DNA of 13,243 nucleotides from JALRAP01 sp046302815 (GTDB lineage Bacteria; Bacteroidota; Bacteroidia; AKYH767-A; OLB10), in NCBI GenBank assembly GCA_046302815.1, contig JBKCHO010000151.1, positions 1-13,243 of the forward strand, read 5' to 3'. Of this stretch, positions 7,081-13,243 are shown in pieces (position 1 is the first letter of the stretch; each line of letters opens with the position of its first letter). Under the pieces are notes generated by a model, which was not told the DNA's origin, searched no databases, and saw only the letters and a list, made by a program, of their open reading frames with translations. The position numbers and the translations under genes are program-made.

Positions 7081-7550
7081 TTTGAACCCCAAAGATCCTA
7101 CAAAAATCCGATTGAGTTATTATCTCAGGTTGTATGGCAATCACTTAGAGCCATGAGCGCACGAACAAGATACCAGGATGATTATTGTATTAAGTATTGT
7201 AAAAAACCCAGTTAAATGATTTCTTAGACTTGAGAAATTTATATTCAAGCAGTCGTTATAAATCGAAAAAGTAAAAAAATGAAAAGCAAAGCAAAATTAG
7301 ATTGTAATGAAGAACAATGGAGTGCAGGGTTGAGGCGGAAAGAAAAAAACGAATGTTATTAAAGAATATTTGGCAAACAGGTGTTCTTTTCATGGTTTTT
7401 AGGGGGACTAGCACCCCCCACCCCGCTTCAAAAATAATGCTTTGGAGGCGAAGATGGAAATCCGGATCGTGTATTAAGCGTTTAATGTGAGTTAAGCATG
7501 GTTCTATACATCCCTTATAATAATGCTATATGATTTCGATAATCAACCTG

Positions 7551-7573
7551 AAAAACGGGTAAAATAAAGCCCG
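7551..7573 (-). terminator. Putative intrinsic terminator of pgpH
   Basis: On the minus strand, CGGG (7573-7570), a 10-base AT-rich loop and CCCG (7559-7556) are followed by TTTTT (7555-7551). It lies 18 bases after the pgpH stop codon, the right place for a terminator. The stem is only four pairs, so it may be weak. Confidence 0.45.
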
Positions 7574-7591
7574 AATAAAAATAGCAACCGA

Positions 7592-9622
7592 TTACTTCCG
7601 TGCAGTAGGATACTCAACCCGTACATGATATATGCTCATGAGCATTTTTTTGAATATCTTCTTGATCTGAGTTATATCCCTAAAGGTGATATCACAATTA
7701 ACAAACTGCTCTGCTTCGATCTGCGAGTCAATAACCTTGTCAACAAGATCGTTTATGGCTTCAGAGGAGTGTTCATTTAAACTACGGGAGGCAGCTTCAA
7801 CGGAATCAGCCATCATTAATACAGCAGTCTCTTTGGAAAATGGTAATGGCCCCGGATAACGGAAGTCTTCTTCGTCTACAATTTCTTCCGGAAAATTCTT
7901 CAAAAAGGATTGATAGAAATATTGTACCATGGAGGTTCCATGGTGCGTCCGAATAAAATCAACAACAATATCCGGAAGTTTATTTTTCCTGGCAATCTCT
8001 ATTCCATGAATCACATGGCCGATAATGATGGATGCACTTTCCTCGAAAGACAGCTCATCATGAGGATTTATGCTGGAATTTTGATTTTCGATAAAATACA
8101 TCGGAGAATCCATCTTCCCAATATCATGGTAAAGCGCTCCTGTCCTGACTAACAAAGCATTTCCACCAATGCTGAATGTGGCTGCTTCAGCAAGGTTAGC
8201 CACCTGCATGGAGTGTTGAAATGTTCCTGGCGCCTTGATAGATAGCTCCCGCAACAGAGGTGCGTTCGTATCTGAAAGTTCCATCAGCGAAACATCGGAT
8301 GTTATTCCGAACAACTTCTCGAAAATATAAATCAAAGGATATGCGAACAGGGTCAACAGGACATTGCCTATCAACCAATACAAATCCGTGAGTTGCACTG
8401 CATCCAAACCTCCATCATACAACACAGCAAGTGCCGAATAACAAATCAAATAGCAGAGCAACACCAACCCAACAGAAATGAAAAGCTGGGCCCTTCGCCT
8501 CAAATTGGTAACACTGAATATGGTAACCATTCCAGCAATGATTTGCATGAACACGAATTCGTATCCTCCAGGAGCTACAAAGCCTAACATCAGCACCGTT
8601 ACCACATGGGTAAACAAGGCGAGTCGGGTATCGAAAAACACACGGATGATAATTGGCAAAATACACATTGGAGCCAAATATGGACTTAGGTTCTCAGCCT
8701 TCATTATACCAGTGTATAAAGCCACATTGAGTGTAATCAAAACCAGAATCAAACTAACCTTGCGGTTGTCAGCGAAAATATCTTTCCTTAATCGCGCCAA
8801 AAACAATAATAGCATAGCAAGTGCTATCGCCACCAAAGTCATCTGACTTCCAAAAACCCAGCTTACGGTGGTAGCATCAGGCTCTCTGAAATCCGTAGCC
8901 AGCTTAAGCGATTGCAATACCAAATACCTATCATCGGTAATGGGTTGCCCCCGTGATATGACCACCTCCCCTCGCCTAACCACTCCGGAAGTTGGTAGGA
9001 TTTCAGCAGTAGCCTCTTCTCTTATTTTCAAATTCAAAGCCTCGTCGTAAAGCAGATTGGGAGGCATCTCATCGGAAATTGTCAATGTTTGAAAAACAGC
9101 AGACGGCAGTAATTCGGAAATTTTCTTTTTCAGTTTGGCTGCTGCCTGTGCTGGCGAACTAAAGTCCGAGGAGTAATGTGAGGAAGACCTATGATCACTT
9201 ACGACTTGAATTCGGATTGCATTGGGCTCCTTTGGTAAAAATACTCCGGATTGGTAAATGGAGTTGATGGTGGACTTTATCCCATCAATTGCAGTGGCGC
9301 TTACATTTGTCTTGGTGCGGAGCTGGTTCAAAATATCATCGGAAAATCTTTTTTGAACCAAGGTATCGAACGAGTAATAAGGCAGAAGGGCTGCTATGGC
9401 CTTGTCCTTTTCGGATTTCAAGGAATCCGGATGCTTCATAATGGCGAAATCAACCGGAGCTACCAAATCTTCGTAGTTCCAGGCCTTGCCTTTTTTAAAC
9501 TCGAACTTGTAACGGATTTTGTGTGGCATGAGGTAGGAAATACCCCATATTGCCACTAAAACCAAAACGCCTTTGAAAATGCGATCATGGTTGTTGGAGA
9601 TTCGAATCAGCAAGTTGTTCAT
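7592..9622 (-). CDS. pgpH: 7TM-HD phosphohydrolase, PgpH/YqfF-like cyclic-di-AMP phosphodiesterase
   Basis: The 676-residue product has the 7TMR-HD architecture. An N-terminal membrane segment (about 18-33) is followed by an extracytoplasmic domain of roughly 220 residues. Then come about seven membrane segments between residues 253 and 440, and a cytoplasmic HD domain (about 455-640). Metal-binding HD residues are His470 (FQHS), His499-Asp500 (YHDIGK), His536 (IGHVIHG), His560/His561 (THHG) and Asp606 (MADSVEA). Listeria PgpH, of the same architecture, degrades c-di-AMP; the same role here is inferred. ATG 9622 was chosen because GGAG lies 5 bases before it. The longer frame from 9652 would run into the folded 3' end of RNase P RNA. 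It lies directly downstream of rnpB on the same strand and is followed by a short terminator hairpin. Confidence 0.9.
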   Translation of the reverse strand: MNNLLIRISNNHDRIFKGVLVLVAIWGISYLMPHKIRYKFEFKKGKAWNYEDLVAPVDFAIMKHPDSLKSEKDKAIAALLPYYSFDTLVQKRFSDDILNQLRTKTNVSATAIDGIKSTINSIYQSGVFLPKEPNAIRIQVVSDHRSSSHYSSDFSSPAQAAAKLKKKISELLPSAVFQTLTISDEMPPNLLYDEALNLKIREEATAEILPTSGVVRRGEVVISRGQPITDDRYLVLQSLKLATDFREPDATTVSWVFGSQMTLVAIALAMLLLFLARLRKDIFADNRKVSLILVLITLNVALYTGIMKAENLSPYLAPMCILPIIIRVFFDTRLALFTHVVTVLMLGFVAPGGYEFVFMQIIAGMVTIFSVTNLRRRAQLFISVGLVLLCYLICYSALAVLYDGGLDAVQLTDLYWLIGNVLLTLFAYPLIYIFEKLFGITSDVSLMELSDTNAPLLRELSIKAPGTFQHSMQVANLAEAATFSIGGNALLVRTGALYHDIGKMDSPMYFIENQNSSINPHDELSFEESASIIIGHVIHGIEIARKNKLPDIVVDFIRTHHGTSMVQYFYQSFLKNFPEEIVDEEDFRYPGPLPFSKETAVLMMADSVEAASRSLNEHSSEAINDLVDKVIDSQIEAEQFVNCDITFRDITQIKKIFKKMLMSIYHVRVEYPTARK

Positions 9623-9645
9623 GGAGGCTCCAAAATAAGAAAATA

Positions 9646-10036
9646 AAAGCAAGGGCTGTAAGCCGGATTCTGTACAACTGCCTTGCGGCAGAAGTTCCTG
9701 TCATTTATCTGGGACCACCATCACTGATGGCCTCTAGCAGCCTACCCGCGGCATTGGAGACGAGCCGCCTCCTCCAGTTTCCTAGAAGCCGTATACATGG
9801 CCTTTCAACCCGCAAGGTTTTCCCACGGAGACATCACTGCATCCGTCGTGAGCTCTTACCTCACGATTTCACCCTTACCTGGTAGCAAGGCTAACAGGCG
9901 GTATTGCTTTCTGTGGCACTATCTGTTCCCGATCCGTTTCCAAACCGAGACCTTCCCGTTAGGAAGTGCGGCGCTATGCGTTGTCCGGACTTTCCTCCCT
10001 TCGGTAAACCGATTAGCGACAGGACGCCCTTACTTT
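9646..10036 (-). ncRNA. rnpB: RNase P RNA, bacterial type A
   Basis: This is the catalytic RNA that trims the 5' leader of tRNA precursors. On the minus strand it has the hallmark GAGGAAAGTCCGG (9997-9985) near the 5' end and ACAGAATCCGGCTTA (9673-9659) near the 3' end; these form the conserved P4 region. An 11-pair P1 helix closes the molecule: AAAGTAAGGGC (10036-10026) pairs with GCCCTTGCTTT (9656-9646) with one G-T pair. Another clear hairpin is CTGCC-GCAA-GGCAG just before the 3' hallmark. The length of about 391 bases is normal for type A. Exact ends are set by P1 and may be off by a few bases. After P1 the sequence is T-rich (TTTTATTTTCTTATTTT), and pgpH starts 24 bases beyond the RNA end. 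Confidence 0.96.
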
Positions 10037-10041
10037 CCTAA

Positions 10042-10075
10042 CAAAGATATGCAATTTAAGGGTTTTACCGATCAA
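10042..10075 (-). promoter_or_regulatory. Putative rnpB promoter
   Basis: On the minus strand, TTG (10075-10073) is followed after 23 bases by TATCTTTG (10049-10042), a perfect match to the Bacteroidota -7 element TAnnTTTG. It ends 5 bases before the P1 helix of RNase P RNA, so transcription would begin almost exactly at the RNA's 5' end. The position strongly supports it although the spacing is at the long end. Confidence 0.65.
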
Positions 10076-10165
10076 CTGTAGCTCCCATGGATGATAGATT
10101 AATGGAATTTCCCGTTGACCAGGGAATCAAAACCATCACCACTGAATGACTGATTGATTTTTCCA

Positions 10166-10173
10166 TAGTTTTG
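10166..10173 (+). promoter_or_regulatory. Putative -7 element of the ridA promoter
   Basis: TAGTTTTG is a perfect match to TAnnTTTG and lies 11 bases before the ridA ATG. No good TTG is seen 19-23 bases upstream, so the call rests on the -7 element alone. If used, the leader would be only a few bases long. Confidence 0.35.
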
Positions 10174-10184
10174 AGGAAAAAAAC

Positions 10185-10565
10185 ATGAAAACCATAATCA
10201 GCACCGCATCAGCACCAGCTCCAATAGGTCCATATAGCCAAGCTGTTAGAATAGGTCAACTTCTTTTCTGCTCCGGCATGATTGCATTGGATCCTGTGAC
10301 TGGAAACATGGTGCAAGATTCGGTATCGGCGGAAGCCAAGCAAGTAATGAATAACATATCCGCTTTGCTAAAAGAAGCGGGAGCCGGTTTCGAACAAATC
10401 GTAAAGACTTCCATATTCTTGAAAACGATGGATGACTTCGCAGCGGTGAATGAGGTTTATGGATCCTATTTCAGCGACCACTTTCCAGCCCGTGAAACAG
10501 TTGCCGTTGCCGGTCTTCCTAAAAATGCCAGAGTGGAAATTTCAGTGATTGTGGCATTATCTTGA
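10185..10565 (+). CDS. ridA: RidA family enamine/imine deaminase
   Basis: This 126-residue protein matches the RidA (YjgF/YER057c/UK114) family in full length. RidA hydrolyses reactive enamine/imine intermediates such as 2-aminoacrylate released by PLP enzymes, acting as a cytoplasmic trimer. Conserved features are IGPYSQA (14-20), CSGMIALDP (29-37), and FPARETVAVAGLP (100-112), whose Arg103 equals E. coli Arg105. Glu118 in RVEIS equals Glu120; the second acidic residue of the usual IEIEA motif is Ser120 here. The active-site Arg is retained, so deaminase activity is expected. The start follows an A-rich stretch with no clear Shine-Dalgarno. The gene converges on the M61 peptidase with a single base between stop codons. 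Confidence 0.95.
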   Translation: MKTIISTASAPAPIGPYSQAVRIGQLLFCSGMIALDPVTGNMVQDSVSAEAKQVMNNISALLKEAGAGFEQIVKTSIFLKTMDDFAAVNEVYGSYFSDHFPARETVAVAGLPKNARVEISVIVALS

Positions 10566-10566
10566 A

Positions 10567-12282
10567 TTAATGCCGATCAAGCCACTGCTCTCGAAAAAAC
10601 AATTGAGATTTAGTAACTACCGCCACAGGCTTGATTTCATAGGTTAGATAAAATTGCTCTGAAGCAGAGCTCAATTCCACTTCCTTTATTTTACCAAATG
10701 ATTGGATTTTCAATCGGAGAGTAGTTATATCCGATGCCGATGCGATCAAATGGTTGGGTGCACCTTTTGTTGCATCGCCGTTTACAGTCACTATCTCATC
10801 GTCAGCAACCAACCCCGAGATCCATCCAGGAGAACCTGGAAAAACTGCTTTGATTTTCGAACCTGAGGTTCGAATGCCCCAATACCGTTCTAATGGCAAC
10901 TTTGATTCAACCGTCTCAATCTGTAATCCTGCAAGAGAAAGAGCTTCGGCCAATGGAATAATGAGTGTGCTCGGACGACCAACCATTTCATTGAAAAAAA
11001 CATCCAATGATCGATTGGATACAGACTCACATATCTTTTTGAAATCGGTATCGTTATACCCTTTCCCCATCCTACCGAAATCTTTATACATTATTCTCAT
11101 GACATCATCCAAACTTCGGGAGGATTCGGTAGCACTGCGAATCATAAAATCAAGAAGCCACGCAAGTAGGCAACCCTCATCATAAATGGAAACCTTTTTG
11201 CCAGGAATACCTGCCACATAACCGTCTAACCAGGTATCGTAGGAAGATTCGGTTATCGACTGGTTGAAGCGACCAGGATTATCCATGTGTCTTTGCAATC
11301 GCAAAGAGAACTCCTTCAACATCTCATGCAATCCAAATACGCGCGACCTGCCCAAGAATAAATCACCATAATAGGTGGTTATCCCTTCATACACATATCC
11401 GCTATTAGAATAGTTCTCCTTAGTGTAGTCATAAGGCATCATTTCAACTGGTCGAATGGTTTTTACATTCCAACAATGAAATAGCTCATGAGAAGCCACA
11501 CCTAAAAGCTCCTTATACAAATCATCATTCATCAATTCATGACCGGGACCAAGCGCCAAAACTGTAGATGTGAGATGCTCTACACCATGATAAAACCTAT
11601 ATGGCAACACTTGAATGAGGAAATGGAAGTCACGAACCGGAAAATCCCCCATAGCATTTAATTGCACCTGCGAGAATGCCTCAAAGTCCGGAATGATTCG
11701 ATTCCAGTCAGGAGTACACTGGCCATTAAACCAAATATGGAACATCACACCGTCAAGCGTGTAACTCCCATATTGAAGGTTAGGTGATGAAATGAAAGGT
11801 GAGTCTACGAGATCATCAAAATCGTTTGCTACGAATGTATGATTGTTCTGCCTTTGCAAACCCGTTGCTGTTTTCCAATTTTCAGGGATGTCCAACACCA
11901 ATTCACAAGGTTCTTTTTCCCTTCCGGGGATGAAAAAACAGCAATGAACCGGATTGATGTATAATTGGTCATCATCTACAAAACAGGCCCCTGCATCTGG
12001 TTGGTTGGCATAGTATTGATATTGTACTCTAACAACGGGACCCACTACCCCATCTATCAACCATCTGTCCTTGCTTATCTTTTTAAACTCCAAAAGATTC
12101 CCACCATCGTCGTAGGGCTTGAAGAAACGGATGTTTTTGGCAAAATTACCAAGCTCATAACGACCTGGCCGCCAAGATGGTAATACCAATTCCAGGGTTC
12201 CATTTTGAAAAGGCCCTCCGATTTCCATTTCAATGTCGGCAAACCTTTCAAAGGGACGGGGTATTTTAAATGTGTATCGCAT
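10567..12282 (-). CDS. M61 family metallopeptidase with PDZ domain
   Basis: This 571-residue protein matches the glycyl aminopeptidase (M61) family, which removes N-terminal Gly or Ala and needs zinc. The N-terminal beta domain (about 1-165) is the M61_N type. The catalytic region has YHGVEHLTS (231-239, the usual GGxEH motif with Gly-to-His at the first position), HELFH (265-269; His265 and His269 bind zinc, Glu266 is the base), and YVYEGITTYYGD (296-307) with the third zinc ligand probably Glu299. A PDZ domain follows at about 462-535 (YWGIRTSGSKIKAVFPGSP). It begins MRYTFKIPRP with no signal peptide, so the product seems cytoplasmic, although many relatives are exported. It is divergent from the dihydrolipoamide dehydrogenase gene and ends one base from ridA's stop. 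The physiological substrate is unknown. Confidence 0.92.
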   Translation of the reverse strand: MRYTFKIPRPFERFADIEMEIGGPFQNGTLELVLPSWRPGRYELGNFAKNIRFFKPYDDGGNLLEFKKISKDRWLIDGVVGPVVRVQYQYYANQPDAGACFVDDDQLYINPVHCCFFIPGREKEPCELVLDIPENWKTATGLQRQNNHTFVANDFDDLVDSPFISSPNLQYGSYTLDGVMFHIWFNGQCTPDWNRIIPDFEAFSQVQLNAMGDFPVRDFHFLIQVLPYRFYHGVEHLTSTVLALGPGHELMNDDLYKELLGVASHELFHCWNVKTIRPVEMMPYDYTKENYSNSGYVYEGITTYYGDLFLGRSRVFGLHEMLKEFSLRLQRHMDNPGRFNQSITESSYDTWLDGYVAGIPGKKVSIYDEGCLLAWLLDFMIRSATESSRSLDDVMRIMYKDFGRMGKGYNDTDFKKICESVSNRSLDVFFNEMVGRPSTLIIPLAEALSLAGLQIETVESKLPLERYWGIRTSGSKIKAVFPGSPGWISGLVADDEIVTVNGDATKGAPNHLIASASDITTLRLKIQSFGKIKEVELSSASEQFYLTYEIKPVAVVTKSQLFFREQWLDRH

Positions 12283-12295
12283 GATTTACAGTGTA

Positions 12296-12326
12296 TTGAG
12301 CATCCGATTGGGATTGCCTATCTTCG
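12296..12326 (+). promoter_or_regulatory. Putative promoter of the dihydrolipoamide dehydrogenase gene
   Basis: TTG (12296-12298), 20 bases, then TATCTTCG (12319-12326) fits the Bacteroidota promoter pattern with optimal spacing; the octamer is identical to the one before the SRAP gene. Transcription would start near 12332, leaving a leader of about 20 bases. A minus-strand TATTTTCG (12339-12332) overlaps the region and could serve the divergent M61 gene, but it has no matching upstream TTG. Confidence 0.55.
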
Positions 12327-12351
12327 TAACACGAAAATAACCATTGCAACC

Positions 12352-13243
12352 ATGAACTACGACTTGATTGTTATTGGAAGCGGACCTGGTGGATATGTCG
12401 CCGCCATTCGCGCCTCACAGCTCGGACTCAAAACAGCCATTGTTGAAAAAGAAAGCCTTGGAGGTGTTTGTCTGAATTGGGGCTGTATTCCAACCAAAGC
12501 ATTGATTAAAAGTGCACAAGTATTCGATTATATACACCATGCCGCCGACTATGGCATTCAAGTCAACGGTGCTACACACGATTTCAATGCCGTCATTAAG
12601 CGCAGCCGTGGAGTTGCCGATGGGATGAGCAAGGGTGTTCAATTCCTACTCAAAAAAAACAAGATTGATGTCATCAACGGACATGGTCGAGTGAAAAAGG
12701 GCAACAAAGTGGAAGTGAAATCAAGTGATGGCTCTACAACGGAATATGATGCCAAGCATATCATTCTTGCAACCGGTGCGCGTTCCAGAGAGTTGCCGAA
12801 CCTGAAGCAAGATGGAAAAAAGGTGTTCGGTTACCGTGAAGCAATGACGCTCCCCTCACAACCCAAATCATTAGTGGTGGTAGGATCTGGTGCCATAGGA
12901 GTTGAGTTTGCCTATGTGTATAACGCAATGGGTTCCAAAGTCACTATTGTGGAATTCATGCCCAACATTGTTCCAGTTGAAGACGAGGATGTATCGAAAC
13001 AGTTAGAGCGCTCCTTCAAAAAAGCAGGTATTGAAGTTATGACTTCATCCACGGTTGAATCGGTCGACACCTCCGGATCCGGATGTAAAGTTCATGTGAA
13101 AAATAAGAAAGGTGAAATGGTTGTGATTGAAGCTGACGCAGTGCTTTCCGCTGTTGGCATTACTCCAAACATTGAAAATCTTGGATTGGAAGAGGTGGGA
13201 ATCATAATCGACAAAGGTCGTGTTGTGGTAAATGAATATTATC
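12352..13243 (+). CDS. lpdA: Dihydrolipoamide dehydrogenase, E3 (3' end cut by window edge)
   Basis: The frame from ATG 12352 is open to the window end, giving 297 codons of an enzyme normally about 465 residues long. E3 reoxidises dihydrolipoamide in pyruvate, 2-oxoglutarate and branched-chain dehydrogenase complexes and in the glycine cleavage system, passing electrons through FAD to NAD+. The FAD-binding GSGPGGY (9-15), the redox disulfide in CLNWGCIPTK (Cys40, Cys45), LATGAR (139-144) and the NAD-binding GSGAIG (178-183) followed by Glu201 at the end of the next strand are all present. Glu201 favours NAD over NADP. The second FAD motif and the dimer-interface His-Glu pair lie beyond the edge. 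Other flavin disulfide reductases are less likely given the exact CLNxGCIPTK motif. A promoter fits just upstream. Confidence 0.93.
   Translation, partial: MNYDLIVIGSGPGGYVAAIRASQLGLKTAIVEKESLGGVCLNWGCIPTKALIKSAQVFDYIHHAADYGIQVNGATHDFNAVIKRSRGVADGMSKGVQFLLKKNKIDVINGHGRVKKGNKVEVKSSDGSTTEYDAKHIILATGARSRELPNLKQDGKKVFGYREAMTLPSQPKSLVVVGSGAIGVEFAYVYNAMGSKVTIVEFMPNIVPVEDEDVSKQLERSFKKAGIEVMTSSTVESVDTSGSGCKVHVKNKKGEMVVIEADAVLSAVGITPNIENLGLEEVGIIIDKGRVVVNEYY

Larger units (their letters stand above)
7006..7591. other. Long AT-rich intergenic region between the oxidase and pgpH
   Basis: These 586 bases hold no convincing gene. The left end carries the presumed control region of the multicopper oxidase (direct repeats and palindrome, listed separately), and the right end the pgpH terminator. 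The middle has a G5/C5 inverted repeat at 7402-7418 with a 7-base loop, directly after TTTTTA and followed by a further C-rich run. A short frame at 7279-7362 (27 codons, ATG after an A-rich run) and another at 7153-7215 (20 codons) have no recognisable product and are probably chance. Both flanking genes are read on the minus strand, so part of this stretch may be leader sequence of the oxidase mRNA. Confidence 0.6.

Noticed and set aside
7279..7362. 27-codon frame in the long intergenic region
   Set aside because: It is short, has no homology that I can recognise, and is composed largely of Lys and Glu from an A-rich stretch. It is probably chance.
7402..7418. G5/C5 hairpin as an intrinsic terminator
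   Set aside because: On the plus strand it is followed by C-rich sequence, and on the minus strand by TAAAAA. No T tract follows on either strand.
9620..9652. Longer start for pgpH at 9652
   Set aside because: It would begin inside the rnpB P1 helix. ATG 9622 has a GGAG at proper distance and gives the family's normal N-terminus.
9797..10081. Open frame of 94 codons on the plus strand
   Set aside because: It lies antisense over the RNase P RNA and its predicted protein has no recognisable features. The structured RNA explains the sequence.
10109..10126. Inverted repeat TTCCC-N8-GGGAA between rnpB and ridA
   Set aside because: The stem is five bases with no T tract on either side and no known operator match, so neither a terminator nor an operator call is supported.
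1..13243. CRISPR array, insertion sequence, prophage or defence system
   Set aside because: I saw no regularly spaced repeats, transposase or integrase motifs, tRNA attachment sites or recognisable defence genes.

Overview
The window looks like chromosomal DNA from a member of the Bacteroidota. The evidence is a multicopper oxidase carrying a type IX secretion (Por) C-terminal sorting domain, near-absence of Shine-Dalgarno sequences, repeated matches to the Bacteroidota promoter pattern (TTG, about 19-23 bases, then TAnnTTtG or TAnnTTcG), and gene types common in that phylum. I cannot place it below phylum. Most genes are housekeeping or ordinary envelope/secreted functions. I see no mobile element, phage, CRISPR array, tRNA or rRNA.

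Left part (1-2940): three minus-strand genes. A secreted alpha/beta-hydrolase (lipase-like) comes first in reading direction, then a COMT-type cation-dependent O-methyltransferase, then a PAPS-dependent sulfotransferase that runs off the left edge. The last two are 9 bases apart and form a likely tailoring pair acting on an unknown substrate. A short divergent promoter region (2833-2941) separates the hydrolase from the next operon.

Middle (2942-7591): a plus-strand two-gene unit overlapping by one base (TAATG) encodes an SRAP/HMCES/YedK abasic-site protein and an exported subtilisin-family (S8) protease. It converges, with only 9 bases between stops, on a minus-strand T9SS-secreted multicopper oxidase. 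The oxidase has an unusually structured upstream region: a CRP/FNR-like palindrome and two copies of a 12-base direct repeat. It sits at the edge of the only long non-coding stretch (7006-7591).

Right part (7592-13243): a PgpH/YqfF-type 7TM-HD phosphohydrolase (likely c-di-AMP phosphodiesterase) lies immediately downstream of the RNase P RNA gene rnpB, both on the minus strand. They are followed by ridA (plus), a cytoplasmic-looking M61 peptidase with a PDZ domain (minus, converging on ridA with a one-base gap), and the first 297 codons of dihydrolipoamide dehydrogenase (plus), cut by the right edge.

No convincing new multi-gene system is visible. The items most worth a second look are the sulfotransferase/methyltransferase pair, the SRAP-protease translational overlap, the control region of the multicopper oxidase, and the rnpB-pgpH junction.
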